In this document: piece after piece, positions 1 through 12,072 of the stretch
Numbering within the stretch: the first letter of the stretch is position 1
Layout: each line of letters starts with the position of its first letter
NCBI GenBank assembly: GCA_035610835.1
Contig: CM069456.1
Location: 31,665,359-31,729,358 of the forward strand
Direction of reading: 5' to 3'
Length of the DNA stretch: 64,000 nt
Source of the DNA: Ophiura sarsii
Taxonomy: Eukaryota; Echinodermata; Ophiuroidea; Amphilepidida; Ophiuridae
Translations under genes and position numbers: made by a program
Notes under the pieces: model-generated
Databases searched by the model: none
The model's input: only the letters and a program-made list of their open reading frames with translations
What the model was told of the DNA's origin: nothing

Positions 1-1006
1 CGATGGGCGTCACAGATGAGTGCACTCATCTGCATTTCATCAATGGATAATTGCTAATGTCATACCAATCATTATTATTTGATCTCACATACCTTAGAAT
101 ATATGCCAATGTATACATATATTAGGGGGTGCTTAACTTAATTCTTTGTGTATATGTACTTAATACTTGAGTCGTTTGAGAGAAATGTGAAGTCAATGCA
201 AGCCTGCTGATGTGAATAATGCCACATCCCTGAAGGTGGAATGCCATTGTGAGCATATCAACATCTGCACAAATATATATTGATTTGTCTCATTTCTCCA
301 GAAACAAGAAATACATAGGGTACTGACCCAACTTTATACAGCACCAAAAAAGATTTCTTGTATAGTCCAGCATGCTAAGCACCACGTTGTCAACTGGAAT
401 TTCCCCAGAAACAAACAGCGCAAAATATGTGTTAAAGTAATTATCAGCTGGAGATTGTCTGACTTCCACCTTCATAATACATGGTGCATATAAGATATGA
501 AAAGAAGTTGAATCCCAACTAAAATGTGTTATTCGAAAAATAAAGGGTCTTTAAGAAAAAACAACAGAGGTCTGAATTGGAGTCGCATCAATTGTACTGC
601 TTGCAGCAGGATTTTCTTAAAGACCCCCATTTAACAATATTACAAGCCTGGGAACCAGTAGACACTTGTGACAGAAATCAGTGGTCATGGGAAGAAAGTG
701 AGGCATGCTGGTATTGCACAAGAAATCTTCTTATAAACAAAACAATTTTAATCACAATGTACAACTTACTTTCATAGTGTTGCTCTCTTGAAACGATTTT
801 ATAATAATAAAACATATAGAATACAATTAATAATACAAGCAGTAAAGTGTCAATTTTTAATGTTTGTTCCTATCCTGTATCATATAACTCATATAAAAAG
901 TCATTTTCCTTTTTATTTGGTGTCAAACCACAAGATTCAATTTAAAAAATATGTTATTTGATTGATTAAAGCAATATTGTGAGATCTTTTTCAAAATTGT
1001 CCACTT

Positions 1007-1253
1007 CGAGGGCTCAGAAACACAAGGCCTTATCTTCATTTTGACCATTTTGAGAAAAAGACTATTAAAGATTTTTAAACACATTGGGGAGATGGATATG
1101 AGGCCTTGTGATACTGGCTATAACTTTGAAAGGGGTTGTGTTATGGGGATAAGGCTGTGTGTTACTGGAAAGAAAATTTCTTTCTGAAAATTTTGAAACC
1201 AAAATCTAATTTTTGAAAAAATGGAGATGAGGCCTTGTGTTTCTGAGCCCTCG
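1007..1253. mobile_element. MITE with ACTT target duplication, unit 1 copy
   Basis: Terminal inverted repeats of about 36 bp, beginning CGAGGGCTCAGAAACACAAG on the left and its complement on the right. They are flanked by ACTT at 1,003-1,006 and 1,254-1,257. Unit 3 preserves the empty site with a single ACTT (about 40,827). It has no coding capacity, so it is a non-autonomous DNA transposon. Confidence 0.85.
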
Positions 1254-1272
1254 ACTTATTCCCCGTCTCTTA

Positions 1273-1657
1273 GGCCAGCAAAAAAAATGTTGACTTGCCC
1301 TTTCAGGGCCAGAGTGTGGGACGGAGGGTCGGATTTTTTTTAAATTTTAATTTTTTGAAAATCTTAACAACGTGAGATACTACACAGAAAAACGTTTTAA
1401 AGATTTTTTTGATTTTTTTAAATTTTTTATGATTTTTTTTAAATTAATTTTTTATACAAGCAGATACTACTCAAAAATACGTTTTCATCCTTCTTTATTG
1501 TTATGTGCTTCTTTTATTTTTTCTTCTTCTTCAATATAAGCCTACTTTTTCTTCTTTTTTTTGAAAAAAGAAGGAAAAAAAAAGAAAAAGAAAATAGCGA
1601 CCCTAGATTTCCGAAAATTCGGGTCGGTCGGAAAGGGCAAGTCAACTTTTTTTTGCC
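1273..1657. mobile_element. 385-bp DNA element with TTA target duplication (unit 1 only)
   Basis: The ends are inverted repeats sharing GTTGACTTGCCCTTTC next to an A-run and a terminal GGC. TTA flanks the element at 1,270-1,272 and 1,658-1,660, and units 2 and 3 keep the empty site. The interior is A/T homopolymer-rich with no ORF. A 3-bp TTA duplication is typical of PIF/Harbinger-type elements, but the terminal sequence alone does not prove the superfamily. Confidence 0.8.
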
Positions 1658-2028
1658 TTATATGAAGTTTGGCTTATAGTATCAGGAAAGACTTTCTGGG
1701 ACTCATAAATCAATCTTGACCATATTTTCGACCAATATATTAAAACCATTACAGACCTTTACTAAATCATAAAGGAAATCTGCTTCCAAGTTGTGGCATC
1801 TGAACGATACTAGTACAGTCCAAAATCTGGGACCTAAAGTACACTTTCCGACTTTTTTCTTAATAAAACTACATATTAAGAAGAAATAATTCAGGTTGAA
1901 ATCAGAGCATGTCTACAATGTTTATCTGTGTATCTTTTAAAATGTTGCATTATGTATTGACTAATGACTCCGAGTGACCCAAATTGACTGTTACATTTTA
2001 AAGCTGAACATCCATGGTCTAGAGAGAA

Positions 2029-2274
2029 TTATTACACCTCATAAATATTCATGAACTAATCATGGCAATTCATTGGCCAATTCCTATCATTAGTACTATT
2101 TCCCTAGGGAAATAGTTTTGACTATTTCCCTACAACCTCATCCCCAGAGTCACAGTGAGGTGTAATAAAACAAATACTACATGGTATGATCGGGGCAATA
2201 GGGCATACTATTTTCCCTCGGTACTGGCTACAAAATAGTTTGCACTTTTTCCCCTCTAACCATGTAGTATTTGT
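2029..2274. mobile_element. Palindrome-rich insertion (unit 1 only)
   Basis: This insert is absent from units 2 and 3, whose flanking sequence joins directly. It is built of consecutive hairpins: TTATTACACCTCA (2,029-2,041) pairs with its complement at 2,156-2,168; a perfect 22-bp palindrome centred on CCTAGG lies at 2,095-2,116; and ACAAATACTACATGGT (2,170-2,185) pairs with 2,259-2,274. It is probably a foldback MITE of unknown family. Confidence 0.65.
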
Positions 2275-2364
2275 ATACTGTTGTCAAATTTTGACTATCA
2301 TCAGTTAAGTTGTTGATACAAGTAGCATTTTACTGAAAGGTACCTAAGTGAACATAACTGGGCA

Positions 2365-2820
2365 CACACAAGATACATTTTTGTTTATGAAAGTGCCTAC
2401 TTACGTGAATATAACCAGCATGCGCTGGTATATTATATTTGAATAACTAATTACTAACATGTGCCCAGCTCTGTTCTACACACAAGATACATTTTTGTTT
2501 ATGAAAGTGCCTACTTACGTGAATATAACCAGCATGCGCTGGTATATTATATTTGAATAACTAATTACTAACATGTGCCCAGCTCTGTTCTACACACAAG
2601 ATACATTTTTGTTTATGAAAGTGCCTACTTACGTGAATATAACCAGCATGCGCTGGTATATTATATTTGAATAACTAATTACTAACATGTGCCCAGCTCT
2701 GTTCTACACACAAGATACATTTTTGTTTATGAAAGTGCCTACTTTCATGAATATAACCAGCATGCGCTGGTATATTACATTTGAATAACTAATTACCAAC
2801 ACGTGCCCAGCTCTGTTCTC
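2365..2820. repeat. 114-bp tandem repeat, four copies (unit 1 only)
   Basis: The motif AGATACATTTTTGTTTATGA starts at 2,371, 2,485, 2,599 and 2,713, an exact 114-bp period. The first three repeats are nearly identical and the fourth is more diverged. Units 2 and 3 have a single copy at about 22,446 and 41,230, so the array expanded only in unit 1. Confidence 0.93.
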
Positions 2821-3124
2821 TATCTAATATTATAAAGACAACGGTAATTTCGTCGCCAATGACAAATGCCCAATAGCTTAAAACAATTGAAGGAAAAGTA
2901 TTTCACAAGCACTAAGATACCAACAGCAGGTTTTTTCGTGGTTTAGACCCCGAAGTTATGCATGACTCGAATTGTTCAAATATTTCAGAGAATTATTCTG
3001 GAAAATAAGAGAAAGGAGAGGCCTCCCTTGCTCTTAAAACCCCTACATGAACATTTTTGAAGATAATTAGGTCATTCGCCAATAGACATACGATGATCAC
3101 AGGTATTAACATCACATTGAAATA

Positions 3125-6100
3125 TTACATGGTGTCTAAAGTTATTGTTTGCGGATTATTTTTGTTTGCCTTTTTCTTTCGATAATTTGAAATAATTTCT
3201 GCAGTTGTGTATAAATATGGATTGATTGCGGAATTAATTGGTATCACAAAGGTAACCAACCATGCAAACACTGACGGAGGTAATTCAATAACCCTCGCCT
3301 GAACCAGTATTCCAAGGATAATCACCGGCGATATACACATGAAATCTGTAGCAACTATCGCAGTTACTTTACTGGTGAGTCTGATTTGTTCGTCCATATC
3401 AGGAGTGCGTCCAGACTGTTTTGCTGACTTCATAACAGCTCTAACAATCTCTATGTAACACCCTAGAATAATGAGATAACATAAACAGTTCAAACCGAGA
3501 AATAGTACTGTTGAAAAATACAGGCCGTTAACAAGACCTGTAAATTGTGTAGTAAATGTCCTCTCCAAAAATCCCAAATTACCAATTATGATCTTGGTGG
3601 CATTTTGACTATCGGAATAAGTTTTGGTTAAAGCTAATGGCAAACCAATACACACATGCGAATTATCGTAAAATAAAAAGTTCCTTCCAGCTAAAACTGA
3701 CGGGACAACACCCAATGCTATTGAAAACACCCAAATCAGTACCGATGTCACAATTGTTGATCGTCTACCTAATCTCTTAGAGGAGTATGGGTATTTTATA
3801 CAAATAAATCTATCAATACTTATCAAGACTAGAAAGAAAACTGATAATTCTGTCGATGCTATTGACAATGCTCCTGATATTCTACAGGTAATGCCAGTTC
3901 TCCAGGCTTCAGATTGCATTGGAAAGTTTTCTCCATAATAAATATCAGCAGATGCAACAGTGATCATGTAAAAACCCATGAGTGAATCAGACATAGCCAG
4001 ATTACTTAGCAATAAATCCTGCACTTTATATTTTTTAGTATTGATCTTTCTCCAAACCAAAACAAATACATTCCCAGCAAGTGCATTGATACCAATGATC
4101 CACATCAGAACAACTAATACCCTGTCTGATAACAACCGATCACATGTGAGATAAGGGGATCTTTTATCTGATGCACTGCACTTGACACCATTAGGTACAT
4201 AACACTCGCATATTTCATGCTCATTTACAGCCAACTGCGAATTTTCAGGAAGGGCAGAAAAGGTATCACGAGTTACATATTTCAATAAATTATTTCTTAT
4301 TTGGAAGTAAGATAATCGAGTGCTTGATATTTGGACACTCTGTCAACTTATTGCCAGATAAATCAATGGAAGATATATTTACCAGATCTTTGAATATATT
4401 AAAATCAAGGTGTGTTAGCATATTATCACCCAATCCAAGGATGCGTAAATTAAACAATCTGTCAAAAATGCCCGCGCTCAACCTCTGTAATTGATTAATT
4501 TCCAAAAAGAGATATTCCACATTGCGTACGCCATTGAACACATCCGTAGGCAATGATACAATCTGGTTTTTACCAATGAGTAGTGTTTTTAGATTATCCA
4601 AACCATTAAACACGCGATGATTTACTGTAGTCAGGTGATTTCCATGGATGTAAAGTTCATTCAAGTTTCCTAAATCAGCAAACAAATTTCCCGGCAATGT
4701 TGTCAAATTATTATAATTCAGAGACAGGTAAGTTAACTTTCCCAACCCCAAAAATGTATTTTCATCCAAGGTAACCAACTGGTTCATATGCAGCCACAGT
4801 TGAATCAAATTTGTAAGGTCCACGAATATAGTACTTGGTAATGTTGTCAATTTATTGCCCTGTATTATAAGGACAACTACCTTACTTAATCCCGCAAATG
4901 TACGATTATTCAAGATCAATCGGTTATAATCAAGCCCAAGTTGGATCAAATTGTCTAGCTCCTGAAATAGACTATCCGGTAATGTTGTCAAATTATTGCT
5001 AGCTAGAGCCAGCAGAGCTAATCTACCCAATCCAAAAAATGTTTGCTCGTCTAAAGTGATTAATTGGTTACTTTTCAGATACAGTTGTTTCAAGTTATCC
5101 AGTCCTTTGAATATAGTCCCTGGTAAGGTTATAACATTATTACCATTAAGAACCAATAAAGTTAATCTACCTAACCCAAAAAATGTATTCTCGTCTAAGG
5201 TAACTAATTGGTTTCTTTGCAGCCACAGTTGATTCAAGTTGTCCAGACCCTTAAATACAGTTCCTGGCAATGTAACTAATTCATTGTCATCCAGAGATAG
5301 GACAGCTAACTTACCCAAACCATGAAACGTGCTTTCATTCATAGTTACCAACTTATTGAATTGCAGGTACAGCTCAAACATATTTTCAAGCCCTCTAAAC
5401 AAACCACCTGGTAATATGGTCAATTCGTTGTTATGCAAGTACAAGTGAGTTATTAATGTTAACCCCTGAAATAAATCTTCATCAAGTTTGGTCAATTTAT
5501 TTCCATTAATAAACAGGCGATTTAGCAAATGTGATCCCCAAAAGGCCCCTGGGTAGGGTCCTTGAAAATCAGTCAAACCCGAAAACAAATTGCTTTCAAG
5601 TTTCACTATGTTGTTATTGCTTAGATCTAAAACGAGTGTATCAAGTGGGTACATAATCAGTAATTTGTGGGTTTGAAGCAAACCATCATCAATGCATTCA
5701 AGCAGCACTTCTTTGTGGCGAATAGTGGCATTACAATTTGATGGAAATCTCAGTCTACATATATCATTATGAAGTAGATCACACGTGATTTTGTCATTAT
5801 AACCCTTTACTCTTTTGCAACGTGGTATCTGGTGTACTTTGGGATCGGATAAGACAACAGTATTAGATTCTGGGCACACATAGCCTGAATCTGATGCTGA
5901 TATCGCACTGACTAAGATACTGACATTACCTTGCAGATTTAAGTGAATACTGTCCTGAAGAAGAACACTACTGCATACCTCTGCACCTACATTTTCATTT
6001 ATGTAAATAACAACATACCTATTTTTACAGTCTATCAAGTCTCCCTGTCTTTCAACATACAGGAAAAATGGTTCCTTTGAAACGTTACTGGCTGGTATGT

Positions 6101-6356
6101 CGATCCGAGCGTGATATCCCAGCGTTGCATTAATCTGGAGACTGCAGGTGTGATATGCACTTCCATGTAAGAAAACGGCATTTTTGCTGGAATTTCTATC
6201 TTCAAAGTGACATCCTTGAATGTCGTTGCTGTCAATTACATTCCATAGCGGTGTCACCAATAGTTGAGCTGATGCCACCGACCATTTATGAACAATGGTA
6301 TTGTGAAGTAGAACCATTATAATGAAGACGAATCGCAAATCGAAACTGACGGCCAT
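3125..6356 (-). pseudogene. CUB-like/LRR/7TM receptor, copy 1, frameshifted
   Basis: This copy aligns end to end with the two intact receptor genes but is 5 bp shorter. The intact copies read GAGTCAAGTGC where this one reads GAGTGC, at 4,320/4,321. The lost 5 bp lie between two AGT triplets, a typical replication-slippage deletion. The first frame starts at ATG 6,356 (A at -3 and G at +4, a good initiation context). It encodes the signal peptide, CUB-like domain and almost all the leucine-rich repeats, then runs nine foreign residues to a stop at 4,290. The second frame (from about 4,285 to the stop at 3,125) encodes the last LRR, hinge and all seven helices but has no ATG at its front. No other break is visible, so inactivation looks recent. 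The upstream frame could still give a 688-residue secreted ectodomain. A sequencing or assembly error at this site would be the alternative explanation. Confidence 0.85.
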
Positions 6357-7851
6357 GGTTGGCAAATGGATGAATCACTATCTGGTCTCTTGTCAGTAAT
6401 TTCGTTCAGGATTAATGATTCTAGGTTAACTTAGGCTCGTCTTATAAGTCTTGTTAGAACTTGTACTAAAGTAATAATCAACCCCGCAAAAGTATTAGTG
6501 ACTACTGGCTACTGTTATCAAATCCCAACTGCTGAAGTAGTATTCACTACCGCTGTGGTAAGTCTATTTGAAGTAAGTTCGATCACGGCGGAAGTTTATC
6601 ACCAGTAAAGTATCACCAAGATAATAATCAACCCCCCGGTAACCAATAAAGTACTAGTATTGTACAAGTCTACTGCCGTAAACTATACCACACCGAATGA
6701 CGAAGAATTTTCCCAATGTGAAATGAACTGAGTGATATCAAGTCAGTAGTTAGTACAAGGCATGTTCAGTTATATACTTATGATGTAGAATGAGTACCAT
6801 TAATAACTACCTGCATCTTAGTTTCGTTGTTCATTGGCGCAGTAAGCCGACATGACCTACTGTTACCTCTAAGGTAGCCTTTACTTTTCATGAAGTAATA
6901 TGAAATGGTGGAACTAGAAACGGATACCCATGTAGTATGTACCGATTCAAAGTAGCATACGGCACAAGTCATGCCCACCACGATAGCATATCTAAATGAC
7001 AAAGTTGTAGTTGTGTACTAAACCATGCTTACTGTGTGAATCCGAATTGCTTAGTGAGTCCCCGCAGATATGGTGAAACTGTACAGAAAAACTACTCGCT
7101 ACAAAACTTTGAGTTCATTCTAAAATGTATGTATCGTCAATCCGAGAAAATCGAGTTTACTCACAAATTTATATTTCCAGCTATACTCGTCGGAGGATTT
7201 CATCAGAATAAAGACATGTATGCGAACTTTTTCATAGAAAGATCTTTACAGCGTGTCTCAGAAAACCGGCAACTTATTTTAAAGGAGCTCTGTTTTCACT
7301 TTTATACCAAGAATTGTAATCATATTTGCATATTCACGAAACCATAAAATCTCTAACAATGGTATGTCAGAAACCAATTGAACGATCTGACGGAAATCGA
7401 CGGTGTTACAGCGGTGCATCCCTCTTAACCACCCGATATCGTTTTGGCCTAATGAGTTCTAACACCAAACGAACATCGGCCTACATCACTGAATGAATCG
7501 ATACACACAATGTATTACTATTTGAACCAGTGTTTCTATATTTTAATGAACCTTGCTTTGGGAAACTTAAAAAGAAAATACCGGATGTTGTTACTGAACC
7601 ATTTATATTCACAGTGCAAAGTGGCTGTGTAATTTTCTGTAAATCAATTTAACAATGTTGACTACTTTTTTCAAATAATTTTTTGGAGATTATAAGGCTT
7701 TCAGAATGTATAAACATGATTGAAATCTATGTGTCATACTGAAACTAAAACACCATCAATACAATTTGATATAATTTGAAAACTTATTAAATTAATTATC
7801 ATTTCACCACTTTAAATGTGAAGATCCAAGGTTTCTAGAACGTATAATCAT

Positions 7852-8150
7852 GATTAAAGTGGTGCAGTGGTTAAGAGCGCTCGTATACTGCCGTGCACCG
7901 TAGTTCTGTTGGTGGATTGTTTGAGCGTGAGTTCAATACGATAAACCAACACAGCCTCGTCCCGTGCCTCCTTTAAACCGTGTAGATTGAAGTAGGCATG
8001 CTCATAGCGCACCGTGGTTCGGAAGTCACGTAGAAATGTTGGTCCCGTGTATCGGAAGAGCTATCCCCGAGCACATTAAAAGGTCACAGACTCCTTCGTA
8101 AAGAATAGGGGATCATCCCGGTCTGTGTCTGTACACCATATATATTCCAA
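7852..8150 (+). mobile_element. tRNA-derived SINE-like element, unit 1 copy
   Basis: The head has a pol III A-box-like run CAGTGGTTAAGAGCGC (about 7,865-7,880) and a B-box-like GAGTTCAATAC (about 7,929-7,939). A GC-richer body follows, ending near GGGGATCATCCCGGTCTGTG. No intact cloverleaf can be drawn, which fits a SINE rather than a tRNA gene. It is present at the same place in all three units, so it predates the duplication. Confidence 0.55.
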
Positions 8151-9659
8151 GGTTTTAGGAAAAACGGTTAAATCCGGGCTTCTATCGTAGCGGAAGGGGT
8201 CGTCCATTTATGGACGTTAATTGCTAGGTAATTAAGCACGCAATGTCCAATTAGGACGAAAAGCGTATTGATGATGTTGAGTGTAAAATTCAAACTAAAG
8301 ATCTGTCAAAATAAGATGCTGGTTTCTGGGACACGCTGTATCTATGATTCCATCCCAACGAACGTGTAGATCTGAGGAATATAGCCATAAAAGTAACATA
8401 ATAGGACCGTTTTATTAATTTTAATTATAAATTTACCCGTAAAATCTTCTGCTTTGCCTTTTTGTTATAGCAGCAATAGACCTAGTTATTTATTCTTATT
8501 GATTTAACTCACTTCTTCGGCATACTACGTGAATAATTTTTTAAAATTTCTTTTACGGATTTTGGACCCCTCAGCTAGGGTGGTCGGTCGGGCTGTTTTT
8601 TCTTAAGATTTTCATGAAAGGTTTGGTGAATTTGAAGGAATGAAAAATCGAAAAAATAAAAAATAAATAAATCCTGATTAACAAAAACAAAAACAAATTC
8701 TTTAATTCGAGAAAGCAAACGGTCGGTCGGGCTAGAAGGGTTTCCCCGTAGTCTAAGCGTTATTTCAAATCTTCATATAAACCAGTCAGTCATACATTGC
8801 ATCTTATAATATTTCGTTCAGAAATAATGCAGATGCAATCTTTTACTTTTCACTCTCCTACATTTTATCTATCAGTATACATATATACAGACATTACATT
8901 ACATTTCATGTCTTCTTGGAATGTTATTTTTTTGTTATTTTATTACACACCCAAGGTTACGTACGACAGGGAAACATATTGTATGGTTCATAACGAACCT
9001 CTCCATCTCCCGCAATCAAACACGCCCGATTAAGTTTCAATTTTGACGAAAATGATGATTACAGTGCTCAAAAATATTACTTGCCAGGTTGTATGCTCGT
9101 AAATCCAAAACTATAGCTCCTACGTAAAATTATTAAATCATAAAATTGAAAAGAGATTACTTCTTTTGAGTATTAGATATTGCCCGTAAAGACTTACTTA
9201 ATATTAACAAATATATGTGTCATACATCCAAATAAAGTCCGGTTTTTCATTTTAGCATTTGCCTTTCAGTCTCGGTGTAGCAATAGGCAGATTATTGATA
9301 AACTGGTAGGCCGCAACAACCCGGTCAATTCTTTAGTAACGCATATTTACTGGTTCAAGCCTGGGCCCATACATTTGTTCCGAAATATGATGCTGCCATA
9401 GGCTTTGTGTTATGATCTTTTCGGATAAACGTTCTTAATTGTTAACCGATCTTCGAGAACATTATCTCAAATTGAAGAGGAGAAATAAATATTTTAAAGG
9501 AAGCACTATAAAACTCTCATACGTATTTTTGATTTGTACGTAAGACTCATATTGGCGCCGTCGGTTCATTTGACAAGGGGAATTATGGACTTATGTATAT
9601 ACTGGGTACAATGATAGCAATTCTTCGCGCATGTGCCCCCAAATCAATTTGAGTAGTAA

Positions 9660-10060
9660 ATGATCTTTGTCGGAAACGCTGTAACAGGGAAATGTTCGTT
9701 AACAAATGAACTTGGAAGGAAATGCTGTAACAGGGAAACGTACGTTAACAAATGAACTTAGTAGAAAGAGCTGTGACAGGGAAACGTATGTCAACAAACG
9801 ATATTTGACGGAAACGCTGTAACAGGGAAACATGCGTTAACAAATGAACTTGGATGGAAACGCTGTAACAGGGAAACGTATGTCAACAAATGATCTTTTT
9901 AGAAAATACTAGAACATGGAACGGTATGTTCAAAGGGAACGTTGGAGAAGGAAAAATATGCCATTGATTGATTTTTAAAGGACGTGTTCAAATAGGAAAA
10001 CATACGTAAACAAATGATCTTTAAAGGACACGCTGTAACAGAGAAACGTACGCTTTCCCG
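9660..10060. repeat. 46-bp minisatellite, unit 1
   Basis: The core GCTGTAACAGGGAAA, with small variations, starts at 9,678, 9,724, 9,770, 9,816 and 9,862, a constant 46-bp step. Three or four degenerate copies follow. The same array is present in the other two units, so it is ancestral. Confidence 0.9.
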
Positions 10061-11721
10061 TACATACCTATTCGAAAAAGCACACTACGAACATCAACAA
10101 TGTACACTTGTCAAGATTTACAAATAAAAAGCCGAATACTGTCTGAGCATGAGTTAGTCCACGAAAGATTATTTAATTAACCAGAATTATTTCCCAGTAT
10201 TACGCAAAACGTGACCCATATTTTATAATATGTTCCTGATTGGTCGTCCAATTTAGACACTGCCGTTTTGGCGACTGGGATTGTGCACACCCGAGTAATT
10301 ATCACATTGCCATTGACAGCCGTAACCATAGGAAATGAAATAGATCAATTATTATCCATACTGAAAACATAAGTATATGTACTTCAGATTTGTGAATATC
10401 AATACTAAGGTAAGAGACAGGGTTTGTGGTTCAAAATTGCCATGGAAATCGATATTATTCAAAATCAATATAAATGCTAGAAAGATAATTTGATTAACTT
10501 ACCGTAGTAAAAGAATTTTTCAATTATATTCAAAAGTTATGTTTTATATGTTATACAATAAGTCACGACTAGCCGAGATTTGGAATTCCCATTGGGTTAA
10601 CATTATTGGTATAGTATGATTTAATCATGAAAAATAATGTTGAAGAATATTTTAACGCAAATTGTCTAATTCCAAAAATCTTTGCTTCTCTGCTTGTTTT
10701 AGGTTTATTTGTTTAAACTTTTTTATCCTTATTAATTTTTCTCAAATTAATGCTAAATTACTTTCAACGCCTGATATGTTCATGACTATTTTGGAGGCAT
10801 AGTCCGCACGGTACAGTAAAGTATAGGCTGGTATACTCGTAGGGCCCTCGTCTCTACACGGAACACTAGTTTTACGCTTCATTTAGTGTATGTCTATGGA
10901 GGCCGGACTATGGTTCCCAGAGACTATGGCGCCTTTCACCCTGGAGTTATAAAATCAGTGTAAGATGCCGATACTGTCGACTTTATAACAAATCAGAAAC
11001 AACAAAAAGAACTAACGAGGTGCTTGCATCGTTGTAAACAAAATACAACGACTTGATTTTATATTTCGATACAAAAGTGAGAACATTGATAATTGCAGAG
11101 GAGTTGCGACGAAACCAGTACCTGGGAAGATAATTTAATAAAGCCGGCATCTGTATATGATTGCGCTGACGTTCGTAATACAAGGTGTCTTAAAAAACAC
11201 ACACCATAGAACGACATAAAGGGATACATCTCAATACTGATTACAGAGTAATAACGACGCATCTTCACAAGTCAGGCAAGAGATAATTTAATATTATAAC
11301 CAGTATTTTCGACGTTGGTGCCACGATTTATATAGTATGTTTCAGAAAAGAACTATACCAGCCCCAATTTGAAGCTTTATGTAAATTTATGGCTTATATA
11401 CGAATTCTAAAACATGGTACGAAAAAAATGTTTGTGTGTCATACATTCAGGTATAAAACAAAAGAAGAAAACAAGATAGATTAGGCTGACAGCAAAATTG
11501 TTAACTTGATTAGTTGGGAGTGGCTCTTTTTACTTGCTTATATAGGCATTTTTTAAAACGCCTATAGCCTGGCCGGAGCAATTTGCTTGAGTCTGGTCCT
11601 TTTACGACCAAAACGCGTGTCCGTACAGACAAATAGTGTAACAGAAAAACCAACCAACCAACAAACAAACATACAAACAATATTAGTATAATAATAAGTG
11701 TTCGTTCACTGGGACAGAATA

Positions 11722-12072
11722 AATAATGTTGGGACAATTATGATGTATGAAACCAATAATTATATATTATGTTTGTATGAGTGAAGAAATGTAGAGCGCT
11801 GACTCGGGTGTATGATGTAGCCTTTTGAATGTTTGATTTGATATTTATATAAATCAAATATGAAAATTATAAAATTTATGAAAACATGTAATAATATGTA
11901 ATATGAGTAATATGTGAAAATATTGAAAACATGTAATATGACAATATTGAAATCATGTAATATGTAAAAATATTGAAAATTATGTAATATGAATAATATG
12001 TGAAAATGTGTGTATGAAAATATTAATTATGTATGTGAAGAGAGAATAATAAACACAAAAGATAAACAAATT
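11722..12072. repeat. AT-rich insertion with degenerate short repeats (unit 1 only)
   Basis: Units 2 and 3 run directly from the CGTTCACTGGGA region into the CAGTGACTAA region, whereas unit 1 has about 350 extra bases. Much of the insert (11,830-12,010) is a degenerate repetition of ATGTAATATG and GAAAATATTG. Confidence 0.65.

Noticed and set aside
3125..4285. A separate seven-helix receptor gene without ectodomain
   Set aside because: The frame has no ATG at its front, begins inside an LRR, and joins the upstream frame perfectly once the 5-bp deletion relative to the other two copies is recognised.
4996..5232. Plus-strand 78-codon frames inside each receptor (also 24,659-24,895 and 43,519-43,755)
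   Set aside because: They lie antisense to the LRR-coding sequence and are open only because of the repeated codon pattern.
6436..6452. TATA-like CTTATAAG about 90 bp upstream of the copy 1 start
   Set aside because: The same site is CTTAGAAG in intact copy 3, and with no transcript start known the match is too weak to call.
7860..7940. A genuine tRNA gene
   Set aside because: A- and B-box-like runs are present but no acceptor or anticodon stem can be paired, and the sequence continues into a repeat body; SINE-like origin fits better.
9660..10060. CRISPR-like array
   Set aside because: The 46-bp period is a continuous minisatellite without unique spacers, in eukaryotic DNA.
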